Shown here: in pieces, positions 1-8,692 of the stretch | How the letters are laid out: each line of letters begins with the position of its first letter | How positions within the stretch are numbered: position 1 is the stretch's first letter | Origin: Pararhizobium arenae | GTDB taxonomy: Bacteria; Pseudomonadota; Alphaproteobacteria; Rhizobiales; Rhizobiaceae | Length of the DNA: 64,000 nucleotides | Direction of reading: 5' to 3' | Assembly: GCF_001931685.1 (NCBI RefSeq) | Contig: NZ_MOOY01000012.1 | Location: forward strand, 62,001 to 126,000 | The notes under the pieces: generated by a model | Told to the model about the DNA's origin: nothing | Databases searched by the model: none | Seen by the model: the letters and a program-made list of their open reading frames with translations, nothing else | Translations under genes and position numbers: made by a program

Positions 1-70
1 CAATGGGACGCTGTATCGCGATAGCAGATAGTCTCCTGGCGGCATGCTGCTAATGGCGAAGGGTGGCTAG

Positions 71-350
71 ATGGCTCGGCGGAAAAAACCCACACGAGAG
101 GAGATTCTTGAAAATCGGCGATCACTTGCGCAGCGCGCGCGGACCGGCGACCCGATACTGCCGGCGCAGTGGCGGAGATCTGCAAAGGGTTTGGCATGAC
201 TCAGGGGGAGTTTGCCAGAACTCTGGCGCTCACCCGGCGCCAGGTCGCCGAGATCGAAGCCGGCACGGCAAACTAAACAGTGGAGACAATGGAAAATTTG
301 AAAGCTTTTCGGGTTCGCGGTAGGCTTCTTTCAGAAGAAACCATCCCCCA
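71..350 (+). pseudogene. Decayed XRE/HipB-like helix-turn-helix regulator
   Basis: Starting at the ATG at 71, the translation begins MARRKKPTREEILENRRSLA and runs to a TGA at 197. The reading continues in another frame from about 166 with a helix-turn-helix core (GMTQGEFARTLALTRRQVAE, then IEAGTAN). It meets an in-frame TAA at 274 where a Pro codon is expected, then shifts frame again near 305 before GFAVGFFQKK. The order and spacing match the small HTH proteins of the type TREE...LTQ.EFA..LTRRQ...E.G.ANPT.ET...FGF.VGF, which often act as TA-type regulators. The three lesions make it a pseudogene. The frame is my reconstruction; the family match is from memory. Confidence 0.7.
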
Positions 351-386
351 TCAGCAATATAAAATATAGGCCTTCTCTAACAAATT

Positions 387-527
387 TCATTCTCGTCCCT
401 GCTGGGACGCTTTCACACTGAGAGCGATGACCCCCGCCAGTGGCGAGGGCTCAGTCGAAAGAACGCTGGTGACGCAAGGCGTGGCGAAGATTGCGCCTGC
501 GAGGAGAAGAGCGAAGAGGCTTTTCAT
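387..527 (-). CDS. Small putative exported peptide (46 aa) downstream of ohr
   Basis: A 46-codon ORF begins MKSLFALLLAGAIFATPCVT, which looks like a cleavable signal peptide with a hydrophobic core, followed by about 25 ordinary residues. Its Shine-Dalgarno (GAGGA) overlaps the ohr stop codon and only 9 bases separate the two genes, so co-transcription with ohr is likely. The C-terminal part matches nothing I know and it may be the stub of a longer exported protein. Function unknown. Confidence 0.4.
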   Translation of the reverse strand: MKSLFALLLAGAIFATPCVTSVLSTEPSPLAGVIALSVKASQQGRE

Positions 528-536
528 CGCAATTCC

Positions 537-953
537 TCAGACAACCTTGAGCACAACATCAATGTTGCCGCGTGTTGCTTTGGAATAGGGGCAGGTCTGA
601 TGGGCTTCGCCGACAAGTTCGTACGCAAGGTCCGCTGGGATACCCGGTAGGCTAATACTCAGTCGCGCCTGCAGGAAATACCCTTCGCCAGCCGTGCCGA
701 GGTCCACTTCGGCGTCAACGGCGGTCTCTGCCGGCAGACGGATCTTGCGCTTGCTGGCGGCATGGCCGAGTGCACCAATAAAGCAGGCGGACCAGCCGGC
801 AGCGAAAAGCTCTTCGGGGTTGGTGCCCCCCTTGCCGCTACCGGGAGGCGACAGCTTAACGTCCAAGGCGCCGTCTTCACTACGGGCCGCGCCGTCCCGA
901 CCGCCGGTGGTGTGGGTACGGCCCGTGTAGAGAACCCTTTCGATCTTCGTCAT
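537..953 (-). CDS. ohr: Organic hydroperoxide resistance protein (OsmC/Ohr family)
   Basis: This 139-residue cytoplasmic thiol peroxidase should reduce organic and fatty-acid hydroperoxides with lipoylated partners. Both hallmark cysteines are present: the peroxidatic Cys57 (GWSACFIGAL) and the resolving Cys121 (QTCPYSKATRG), together with the conserved Arg19 (TTGGRDG). Length is normal for Ohr. The start at 953 (MTKIERVLYTG) is chosen over the longer frame because AAGGAG lies 8 bases upstream. No ohrR is adjacent. A 23-bp element at 1044-1066, repeated before the hydrolase at 3254-4291, lies 90 bases upstream and is a candidate regulator site. Confidence 0.93.
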   Translation of the reverse strand: MTKIERVLYTGRTHTTGGRDGAARSEDGALDVKLSPPGSGKGGTNPEELFAAGWSACFIGALGHAASKRKIRLPAETAVDAEVDLGTAGEGYFLQARLSISLPGIPADLAYELVGEAHQTCPYSKATRGNIDVVLKVV

Positions 954-1043
954 GATATGTGCTCCTTCGTAGGTCGCCACCGGCGACGTTGTTAACGAGA
1001 AGCGTTTTGTCCGGGCCGCGTATCCGCTGTGTTTTCAAAAAGA

Positions 1044-1066
1044 GCGGAATTGTATCGCAGCGTAAC
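1044..1066. promoter_or_regulatory. Repeated regulatory motif, copy 1 (ohr promoter)
   Basis: The core GCGGAATTGTATC, followed by nCAnyGTArC, is also found at 4363-4385. Both copies lie about 75-90 bases upstream of a minus-strand start and in the same orientation. The motif holds two GTA-containing half-sites about 10 bases apart, the geometry of OmpR-type regulator sites. I infer that it may be bound by the response regulator encoded at 2416-3156. Confidence 0.45.
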
Positions 1067-1118
1067 AGCCCATCGTGGCGCTACATTTGAATACACGAAC
1101 CTAGAATATGGGCTTCTA

Positions 1119-2419
1119 TCAAGGCAGAACAATTTCAGCGGCAAGCCCGCCAACGGGACGGTTACAGAGCCGCACGGCACCGCCGATCGACGCGGCAAGC
1201 TGCTGGGCAATGGCAAGCCCAAGGCCGGTACCGCCTGTTTCGCGATTGCGCGATCCCTCCAGCCTGAAAAAGGGTTGCATAACTGCGTCCAGTTTATCTT
1301 CCGGTACGCCTGGGCCGTTGTCGTACACGGTGATGACTGCGCCGCCGTCGTCTGGCCGGCAAAGAGCGATTTCGGCACTGCCGCCATATTTCAGAGCATT
1401 ATCGATGAAGTTTGTCAGTATGCGGCGCAGCGCATGCGGCTTGGTTGCCACCGTGCCGGCGGTGACGCCCTCTACCTGTACCGGTTTACCAGTATCCTGA
1501 TAATCGTAGGCGATACTGTCGATGAACGAGGAAAGATCGATGCGTGACTGCTTTTCGCCGCTGCCGTGGGCGCTGCGAGCATAGGCAATGCCGTCTTGCA
1601 CCAACCGCTCGATTTCCGAAAGATCTTGTATCAGCTTGCTTCGCTCAGGGGTATCGTCGGCCATATCGGCGCGCAGTCGCATGCGGGTGATTGGCGTTTG
1701 CAAGTCGTGGGAGATGGCAGCAAGAATCTGCACTCGCTCTTCCAGATAATGCGCGATACGCTCCCGCATGGCATTGAAGGCGGCAGCAGCATGGACAACC
1801 TCGCTTGGTCCTTGCTCGCTCAGCGTCGGACCCGGCCGGTTCGGATCGAGTGCATCTGCTGCAGACGCCAGATCTCGAGCGGCCGTAAGGCCTGCCGTAC
1901 CGCGTAGAGTACGCAAAGCACGAGCAAACTCATCTGGATGAGGAAGACGTACGGCAACCAGTTTGCCACCGGCATGGTACCGCGTGGATGAATATCGATG
2001 GTCAAAGGGCTACCGTCGCTGAGCGTCAAATGCGCCGGTAGGCGAAGCGTATCGTCAGGAATCGATTCAACGGTGACAGGAAACCGGCGCCCGACCGCAT
2101 CCTCAAGCAGGGCGGCGATTTCGGTGCCGTGTTGCGAATTATCGGGAACGCCGGGCAAACCCTTGCCAAGCATCAATCGGTAGTTGCCTCGACTGAGAGG
2201 TTCGACGAATTCGACTCGGTCGCTGGCCGGCAGCCCGTCAAGCACCGCGATGGACGTCGCGACGTCACTTTCCAGTGTACCGAGCATAGCGGCCCTCGCC
2301 GACACATACCGTTCGACATAAAGCACAGTGAACGAAAGGCCGTAAGCTGCTGCGAGACCAAGGAAGAGAATCAGAAAAATGCGGGCGCGCAGTGTGCATG
2401 GCAGAAAGCGGCCGGTCAT
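1119..2419 (-). pseudogene. Sensor histidine kinase, frameshifted in the HAMP domain
   Basis: The N-terminal half (from 2419, MTGRFLPCTLRARIF) has a membrane segment, a periplasmic sensor of about 110 residues and a second membrane segment (about 150-170) ending in QALRPL. The C-terminal half lies one frame over and carries LASAADALDP (HAMP), the H-box ISHDLQTPITRMRL, the N-box NFIDNALKYGG, YDNGPGVP and GTGLGLAI. One base is missing near 1876 (CTC-GAG where CTC-nGA is needed). Restoring it gives 433 residues, normal for an EnvZ-like kinase. The start codon overlaps the regulator stop as ATGA. Partner of the regulator at 2416-3156, which is also broken. Confidence 0.85.
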
Positions 2420-3156
2420 GACCATGGCTCCGAAATCTCCACAGGCACCGAGAAAACATAGCCCTCGCTACGTACCATCTTGAAATAAACCGGCTCGCGG
2501 GCGTCATCGCCAAAACGAAGCCGCAGACGGCTGACCAGCAGATCAATCGACCGATCGAAAAGCTCGGCATCTCGGCCCTGCGTCAGATTCAGAAGCTAGT
2601 CACGATTGAGAACCCGCTGAGGGTGATTGATGAAGACCCGTAGGAGCCGATATTCCGCGCCGCTGAGGGCAATTTCCTTGCCCGCCCGATCAAGCAGATG
2701 GCGGGTAACAGTGTCCAGCCGCCACACGCCGAAACTGAGGAGCTTTCCGGCCTCACTGATCTGCAGGTTCCGTGGCAGCATGCGTGTGCGCCGAAGCACC
2801 GCCTTGATACGGGCGAGCAGTTCGCGAGCAGCGAAGGGTTTGGACAGATAATCGTCGGCGCCCATTTCAAGGCCGATGATGCAGTCCATTTCGTCGCTGC
2901 GGGCCTTCAGCATCAGTATCGGCGTCGCCATGTGTTTTCTGGCCCGCAGTTCTTGCGCCAGCACAATACCGTCATCGCCGCGCATCATGACGTCGAGAAC
3001 GACAAGGTCTACGGTACTGGCCTTGAGAAAAGCTCGCATCTGCCGGCCGTCGGCAACACTGTCGGATCGTAATCTGTTTTTCTGTAGATAGGACGACAGG
3101 AGTTCACATATCTCTCGATCGTCATCGACGATCTGGATGTGGTCGATATGGTCCAT
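2416..3156 (-). pseudogene. OmpR-family response regulator with in-frame amber codon
   Basis: The receiver domain (VDDD acidic pocket, phosphoacceptor in VVLDVMMRG, SKPF lysine) is followed by a winged-helix DNA-binding domain. A TAG at 2596-2598 interrupts the frame after VLNRD, where Gln (CAG) is usual. The same frame then continues through LLNLTQGRDAELFDRS to YFKMVRSEGYVFSV and a proper stop at 2416, giving 246 codons. The truncated product would lack the recognition helix. The usual Thr/Ser of the LTA switch motif is Lys (LKARSDE), also odd. It overlaps the kinase by ATGA and follows the hydrolase gene by 97 bases, so hydrolase, regulator and kinase probably form one operon. Confidence 0.85.
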
Positions 3157-3253
3157 CCTAGTTTGTCCGTTGCGGCCCCTCGGCCGGTGCCCGCGCCAAT
3201 GGAATTCAAAATGGGTACTGCGAAGAGCGATTGCCCAAGCGATTCCGCCGGCG

Positions 3254-4291
3254 TTAAAGCCCGACGACATCCAGTACCGCTTGGGCGAAGGCGTCCGGCG
3301 CTTCCTGCGGCAGGTTGTGACCGACACCGCCGGCAATGGTCCGGTGTTCATACTTGCCCGAGAACTTTTCGGCATAAGCCGAGGGTTCGGGATGTGGCGC
3401 GCCGTTTGCGTCGCCTTCCAGTGTGATCGTCGGCACGGAAATTCGCGGGCCCTTGGCAAGTTTTTCCTCATAGGCGTCGAAGCGCTCTTCGCCTTCGGCA
3501 AGGCCCAGCCGCCAGCGGTAATTGTGAATGACAATCGCGACATGGTCGGGGTTGTCCAGCGCTTTAGCCGATCGTTCGAAGGTCGCTTCGTCGAACTTCC
3601 AAGCCGGCGATGCCGTCTGCCAAATCAGCCGGGCGAACTCTCGGGTGTTCTGCTCATAGCCCAAACGTCCGCGCTCGGTAGCGAAGTAGAATTGATACCA
3701 CCAGGCAAGCTCCCCGTTTGGCGACAGCGGCTTTTGATTGGCCTTCCGGTTGCCTATCAAATAACCGCTGACCGAGACAAGCGCGTTACAGCGTTCAGGC
3801 CAGAGCGCGGCCATTATACTAGCAGTTCTCGCACCCCAGTCGCAGCCGGCAATGATTGCACTTTCAACCCCAAGTGCATCCATGAACGCAATCATATCGA
3901 CGGCAAGGGTGGACTGCTGACCATTGCGTGGCGTATCGGCCGAAAGAAATCTCGTCGTGCCATAGCCGCGCAGGTGAGGAACGATCACCCGATAGCCCTG
4001 AGCGGTAAGCAACGGCGCGACATCGACATAGGTATGGATGTCGTAGGGCCAGCCATGCAAGAGCAGGACGACGGGCCCATGCGCCGGGCCAGCCTCGGCG
4101 TATCCGACTTGAAGATCGCCCGACTTGACGCTTTTCAGGACACCGAATGACGTATGCCGGTGGGCGCTGCTTGCACGCAACTCGCCGGCGGATGCAAAGG
4201 CGGAACCGCTAGCGCCGATTTCGACGGCCGCGATTGTCATTGCGGCTATGCCGAGCAAGCCGCGTCGATCAAGATTGATTTCACCCGTCAT
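3254..4291 (-). CDS. Exported alpha/beta hydrolase, epoxide hydrolase/dehalogenase type
   Basis: This 345-residue protein starts with a Tat-like signal (LDRRGLLG, hydrophobic stretch to about residue 34). The fold signatures are HGWP (oxyanion hole, 79-82), GCDWGA with an Asp nucleophile at 151, and GVGHNLPQEAP with the catalytic His near 325. An Asp nucleophile points to epoxide hydrolases or fluoroacetate-type dehalogenases rather than serine esterases. The substrate cannot be read from sequence. It leads an apparent operon with the broken two-component genes and is divergent from dipZ across 4292-4514, which holds the second copy of the repeated motif. Confidence 0.85.
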   Translation of the reverse strand: MTGEINLDRRGLLGIAAMTIAAVEIGASGSAFASAGELRASSAHRHTSFGVLKSVKSGDLQVGYAEAGPAHGPVVLLLHGWPYDIHTYVDVAPLLTAQGYRVIVPHLRGYGTTRFLSADTPRNGQQSTLAVDMIAFMDALGVESAIIAGCDWGARTASIMAALWPERCNALVSVSGYLIGNRKANQKPLSPNGELAWWYQFYFATERGRLGYEQNTREFARLIWQTASPAWKFDEATFERSAKALDNPDHVAIVIHNYRWRLGLAEGEERFDAYEEKLAKGPRISVPTITLEGDANGAPHPEPSAYAEKFSGKYEHRTIAGGVGHNLPQEAPDAFAQAVLDVVGL

Positions 4292-4362
4292 GGAGATCCC
4301 CTTTCATTTAATCACAAGGAGAAGAAGGCCGCGCTCATGTATCTCCGATATGTTCGGCCCGG

Positions 4363-4385
4363 GCGGAATTGTATCTCATTGTAGC
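4363..4385. promoter_or_regulatory. Repeated regulatory motif, copy 2 (hydrolase/dipZ intergenic region)
   Basis: Begins with the identical 13-base core GCGGAATTGTATC seen at 1044-1056; the next ten bases match at six positions. Here ATTGTA is repeated directly with a 10-base period. It lies between the divergent hydrolase and dipZ genes, 72 bases upstream of the hydrolase start. Confidence 0.45.
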
Positions 4386-4514
4386 GGGCCGAAGTGATCG
4401 TACGCTTCGATACGCTTCCTCATTGCGCCGGACACATCGCGGATACTTGACGGCACCACAAATGCCGAACTGGCCGAAGTGTAGGTGGCCAGCCGCAGAG
4501 AAACCAACGGTTAC

Positions 4515-6284
4515 ATGGAAAAGACGATGACCTTCGCCATTATTGCCTATCTAGGGGGTGTGCTGACGATCTTCAGCCCTTGTATTCTCCCCATCCTGCC
4601 TTTCGTCTTTGCACGTGCAGGTCAACCTTTCTTCAAAAGCACACTGCCCATGCTGGCAGGAATGGCAGCAACTTTCGCACTGGTCGCTACGCTCGCGGCG
4701 ATCGGTGGAAGCTGGGCGGTTCGTGCTAACGAATTTGGTCGGCTGGCGGCTCTGGCCCTGCTAGCGCTGTTCGGTGTGAGCCTTCTTTTTCCTCGCACGG
4801 CAAACTGGCTGGCGCGCCCGGCTGCAAACTTTGGGAACAGACTCAACAACAAAGTCGGCATGGGAACAGCACCAACTGCCGCAAGCGGGCTGATCCTTGG
4901 CATTGCCACCGGTTTGTTGTGGGCACCTTGTGCTGGTCCAATTCTCGGGCTGGTTCTCACCGGTGCCGCGCTTCAGGGCGCGAACGCGCAAACCACTTTG
5001 TTGCTGCTTGCCTATGCTACCGGCGCGGCGAGCTCGCTTGCCATCGCGCTGCTGGCTGGCAGCAAGGCCTTCGCGCGGATGAAGCACGCGCTTCCGGTGA
5101 GCGAACGCATTCGGCAGGGACTGGGAGCAGCGGTGCTGGCAGGCGTGGCAGTGGTTGCATCCGGTCTCGACACGCGGGTCCTGGCCCGTCTATCTTATAC
5201 CAGCACCTCTGCTTTCGAGCAGGCTCTGCTGGACGGGTTGGATACCCGTACACCCAGAGAGACAGGCAGGGTTGTTGTGACGGCAAGTAAGGATGGCGGG
5301 AAGCCTTTCCTGAGCGACCTGCCGATCGAAAGCGATGCTCCTTCTCTCGATGGCGCGGTCCAGTGGCTCAATTCGCCGCCGTTGAGCAGGCAGCAGCTCC
5401 TCGGCAAGGTGGTGTTGGTCGATTTCTGGACCTATTCCTGTATCAATTGCATCAGGACTATCCCTTACGTCCGAGCTTGGGCCGAGAAATACAAGGATCA
5501 CGGGCTCGTGGTGGTTGGCGTGCACGCGCCGGAGTTCGCCTTCGAAAAGAACGTCGATAACGTTCGCACGGCGATTGCGGACTTCAAGATCGGCTATCCG
5601 GTCGCCATAGACAATGACTACCGGATCTGGCGTGCCTTCGACAACAGCTACTGGCCGGCGCACTACTTGATTGATGCACAGGGACGGGTTCGCTATCACC
5701 ATTTCGGCGAAGGCAATTTTGCTGAGACAGAACGGGCGATCAAGGATCTCTTGCGCGAAGCCGGGGGCGAGATGACGACTGCCGCGACCGTAAACCCGTT
5801 AGGCAAAGGCGCGCAAGCCACACCTGATCTTGCCCATCTCGGCTCAGGCGAAACCTATCTCGGCTATCAGCGGGCGTCCAACTTCATCTCGCCCGAAGGC
5901 CTGCTGGCGGACGCGCCCCGAGACTACTCACTAGCTAATGCCGGCCTTAACGAATGGGGTCTTGCCGGACGCTGGACCATCAAGGCAGAGAATGCCCTGC
6001 TCGAGGCCGCCGGCGGCGGCATCACATACAGATTCAGCGCCTTTGACCTCCATCTCGTGCTCGGCCCGGATCGAAATGGAAAGCCGGTGCGCTTCCAGGT
6101 GACGATTGACGGTAAGCCGCCGGGCAAGGACCACGGTGCCGATATCGATCCCGACGGGAACGGCACCATCACGGCCACCCGCCTCTACCAACTTGTCCGG
6201 CAATCAGGTCAGGTCGAGGCACGCAGTTTCGAAATCCGCTTCCTCGACACCGGCGTGGAAGCTTATGCCTTCACTTTCGCCTGA
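4515..6284 (+). CDS. dipZ: DipZ-like thiol-disulfide protein (CcdA plus thioredoxin domains)
   Basis: A three-part inner-membrane protein of about 589 residues. Residues 1-240 form a CcdA/DsbD-like membrane domain with the paired cysteines FSPCILP and WAPCAGP. A periplasmic TlpA-like thioredoxin domain follows with SCINC as the redox CXXC. The last 150 residues are the DipZ C-terminal module (LGSGETYLGY ... YAFTFA). It should carry electrons from the cytoplasm to periplasmic thiols. The start is uncertain between 4515 (MEKTM) and 4527 (MTFAII); the upstream 4485 start lacks a ribosome site. It fits the peroxide-stress neighbourhood of ohr. Confidence 0.9.
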   Translation: MEKTMTFAIIAYLGGVLTIFSPCILPILPFVFARAGQPFFKSTLPMLAGMAATFALVATLAAIGGSWAVRANEFGRLAALALLALFGVSLLFPRTANWLARPAANFGNRLNNKVGMGTAPTAASGLILGIATGLLWAPCAGPILGLVLTGAALQGANAQTTLLLLAYATGAASSLAIALLAGSKAFARMKHALPVSERIRQGLGAAVLAGVAVVASGLDTRVLARLSYTSTSAFEQALLDGLDTRTPRETGRVVVTASKDGGKPFLSDLPIESDAPSLDGAVQWLNSPPLSRQQLLGKVVLVDFWTYSCINCIRTIPYVRAWAEKYKDHGLVVVGVHAPEFAFEKNVDNVRTAIADFKIGYPVAIDNDYRIWRAFDNSYWPAHYLIDAQGRVRYHHFGEGNFAETERAIKDLLREAGGEMTTAATVNPLGKGAQATPDLAHLGSGETYLGYQRASNFISPEGLLADAPRDYSLANAGLNEWGLAGRWTIKAENALLEAAGGGITYRFSAFDLHLVLGPDRNGKPVRFQVTIDGKPPGKDHGADIDPDGNGTITATRLYQLVRQSGQVEARSFEIRFLDTGVEAYAFTFA

Positions 6285-6820
6285 ACCGCCGGAAAGCGCG
6301 GGACAGACTGCTAGCATCTCCTTCCTCAAACAGAAAGGACCGCGATATATTCGGTCCAACAGCAGTTCAGTTTAAGTCACATCAAAACGGCCGTCCAATC
6401 GCCTAGGATTGGGCGGCCTGCGGAACGCTATGCTAGATCACCCTGGATAACATGTCTGCAAAGACGGTCATAGGGTTGACGCGGAAATCTTATAAGCGCT
6501 TGAGGATTAAGCTTCACCGACGGGTTGTAGAACCGGCGCGATCCATGGAATACCAGATCTCGCGCTTTCTAATGACTTTCACGAAGATACAGAATCCAGA
6601 ATAGCGCGACATAATGTTGTCTGCTCGACTATGCGCGTAGAAAATTACAGGTAACAGCTACCGGACTGCTGATGGAATTTCGACTTCAAGTGGTACAAAT
6701 CCTGGATGATTTCGCGAAAGCTATCGTCTGACCTATTGTGCTCTCCACGTTGCCGCAGCGACAGACTAGATTTCTATTGAGCTAGCCGCTTTGGTTTTGA
6801 ATGAAATCAACCGCCAGAGG
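6285..6820. other. Gene-free interval
   Basis: No convincing coding region was found on either strand. The only clear structure is the hairpin at 6389-6418. Confidence 0.5.
6389..6418 (-). terminator. Hairpin, possible terminator
   Basis: A 12-bp stem (GGCCGTCCAATC with GATTGGGCGGCC, one G-T pair) surrounds a 6-base loop. On the minus strand it is followed by TTTT, on the plus strand by no T run. It may end minus-strand transcription or act for dipZ without a U tract. Confidence 0.4.
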
Positions 6821-7225
6821 CTATCTTGCGGGTACCCACTTTTCAGGGTTGGACTTCTGTAAGCCTTCCGCGGTCCAAACTCCCTCCCAGGAGCCGTCTG
6901 GCTGCATAAGATAAATTCCCATGCCGACTGCGTTGTTCTGAGAATAGCCCAGCGAGATGACGGTATCATCCGGGCTCGCTGAGCCGACAGTGAAATTTGC
7001 GCCTTCTAACTTGCCGCCAAGGCCGACCCCAGACAATTTCTCGCCGTCAATATCCCACTCCACCGCATACACACCACCGGCACGCTCAATTGTAAGCATT
7101 CCCGAATAAGGTTCATTCGTTTCAAGGTTTGTGCCGCTAATCTTGTATGTGCCAACAGGGTCGGCATAGGCCGACACCGACGTTGAGATGAGTGCCGTCA
7201 TGGCTAAAGTGAAGCGTCTAATCAT
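6821..7225 (-). CDS. Exported hypothetical protein (134 aa)
   Basis: The first 21 residues (MIRRFTLAMTALISTSVSAYA) form a clear Sec signal peptide with an AYA cleavage site. The mature 113 residues alternate glycine and hydrophobic residues (VGTYKISGTN, YAVEWDIDG, GVGLGG, MQPDGSWEGVW), suggesting a small beta-barrel or beta-sandwich. There are no cysteines or catalytic motifs. It resembles uncharacterised periplasmic proteins of rhizobia. It stands alone, divergent from the interval ending in the terminator at 7446-7491. Confidence 0.7.
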   Translation of the reverse strand: MIRRFTLAMTALISTSVSAYADPVGTYKISGTNLETNEPYSGMLTIERAGGVYAVEWDIDGEKLSGVGLGGKLEGANFTVGSASPDDTVISLGYSQNNAVGMGIYLMQPDGSWEGVWTAEGLQKSNPEKWVPAR

Positions 7226-7445
7226 ATGAACCTATCTCCAATCCTTCAACATCACCGCAATACCGAACAACAACGCCCTTTGGTGGAACGTTTAAAAGCT
7301 GCAGGCTTAGGGATGCAAAGTAAAGCACGGAAGCTATTAAAGACCTCTAAAAAACCCCCGCGTGTCCATCTCTCCTCGGGATACTTGTCCCCTCTCGTAT
7401 GCCGAGCGAGCTCCTTCTGACTGAATGCAGGTTCTGGAAGCAAAG

Positions 7446-7491
7446 ACCGTCCGCTGCATCAATTATATTTGCGGACGGTGTGATTTTTTTT
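7446..7491 (+). terminator. Rho-independent terminator without an obvious plus-strand gene
   Basis: A perfect 9-bp stem (ACCGTCCGC / GCGGACGGT, 16-base loop) is followed by TGA and eight T residues. Polarity favours the plus strand, where no convincing gene lies between 7226 and 7446. It also sits 26 bases after the DUF3597 stop on the other strand and may serve that gene in reverse. Confidence 0.65.
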
Positions 7492-7504
7492 AGAATTTAC
7501 TGAG

Positions 7505-8013
7505 TTAGGCGAGCAAATCAGCCGGAATTGTAACGCCATTCTCAGCTAACTTCTTCAGCAAGGCCTTGTGAAGCCAGATATTCATCGCCGCTGAATCCCC
7601 CTTGTCCCCGGCATAGCCAAGCTTATCAGCCAGCTCTTTGCGCTCGCTGAGGCTGGCTTCCATGCCAAGTGCCTTCATTATATCAACGATGGAGGTACGC
7701 CAATTTAGCTTCTGACCCGAAGCCTTGGCCTTGTCATTTAGCAGAGACTCGACATCGACGCTCGCATCCGTTGCAGTGTGTCGCGGCGCGGGATTCTCCC
7801 GCTGATCTGTTGAAGCCGCGACAACAGGTCGGCCCTCAGACGTCGTGGCGGGCGTAGCTACAGCAGCTTCACTGACCCCTTCTACCCCTGCCATCGACCC
7901 TGTCTTCGGAGGAGCCGGCTGATTGTTGGTTATCGTGGTCCCAGTATTTGAATGGTCGGCGCTGACTTCTGCCTTACCAAAGATTGCATTCTTTATTTAC
8001 TGAAGATGCTCAT
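7505..8013 (-). pseudogene. DUF3597 domain protein with a frameshift at codon 7
   Basis: The C-terminal 80 residues (DVESLLNDKA, LNWRTSIVDIMKALG, ELADKLGY, DSAAMNIWLHK) are the DUF3597 domain. The open frame is usually called from 7894, but the same frame reads upstream through IKNAIFGKAEVS. The natural start is the ATG at 8013 (MSIFSK), with GGAG 8 bases upstream, and it is separated from the rest by one missing A in a run of A at about 7996-7998. Restored length is 169 residues. Without the repair, translation would stop after MSIFSK. Function unknown. Confidence 0.8.
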
Positions 8014-8158
8014 GAAGTCTCCAATTCTCAGTATGTCTTCACAGGTAGAGGGGCAGCGCCAAGCACGAGCGTCAAATCGGCGCATACCAATTTGACCTGG
8101 CGGTTAAAACGTAGTGCTCGGGCCGTGGTGTCAGGGAGAAACGGGAAACTGGTGACGT

Positions 8159-8644
8159 CTACTTCAACGCCACCTCAGCAACATTGTCTTTGTAATCCTG
8201 TTTTGGATCTGAGCCGAGTAGCAACTTCAGTCCGGCCCACAGGCTTGAGCCGTCCTGCCAGATTTCGGCATGCTGAGCGTCAAGCCGCAGGAGGACAAGC
8301 TTTGGATCGTCCTTCCCGTCTTCGTACCAAGCCGCTACGAACCGGTTCCACAATCGATCAATGACTTTACGGTCGTTGTCGACGGCGAGGTCGCCGTGGA
8401 TTGATGCAAAAACGTCATGGCCCTTCGAGGCAAAGGTAGCGACGGCTCGATGTGATCCTGATATTTGCCTGGCCAGATCGGATTCGGTCGACGTGAAGAA
8501 CCAGATCGGCCCATGGTCACCGTCGAGCTGCGCTGTCATTGGCCGCGTATGACTTTCATCGACACCGAGGAGCCCAAGCATCACCGTCATGTCTGACTTC
8601 AACGCCTTCCAAAATTTTTCTTGTAGTTCTTCTCTATCAACCAT
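8159..8644 (-). CDS. PPOX-like general stress protein (pyridoxamine 5'-phosphate oxidase fold)
   Basis: A 161-residue split-barrel flavin- or pyridoxal-binding protein of the general-stress-protein-26 type. Typical stretches are ELQEKFWKALKSDMTVMLGL, GPIWFFTST, AVATFASKGHDVFASI, VIDRLWNRFVAAWYEDGKDDP and the closing WQDGSSLW. The family binds FMN or flavin cofactors and is linked to stress survival in bacteria, but the physiological substrate is not known. It lies 48 bases after the YidB-like gene on the same strand and probably shares its stress promoter at 9286-9311. Confidence 0.88.
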   Translation of the reverse strand: MVDREELQEKFWKALKSDMTVMLGLLGVDESHTRPMTAQLDGDHGPIWFFTSTESDLARQISGSHRAVATFASKGHDVFASIHGDLAVDNDRKVIDRLWNRFVAAWYEDGKDDPKLVLLRLDAQHAEIWQDGSSLWAGLKLLLGSDPKQDYKDNVAEVALK

Positions 8645-8692
8645 TACTTCCTCCGTTAGAGAGATCGTTGAGATGCGGTGGTGAGCGGCGCG

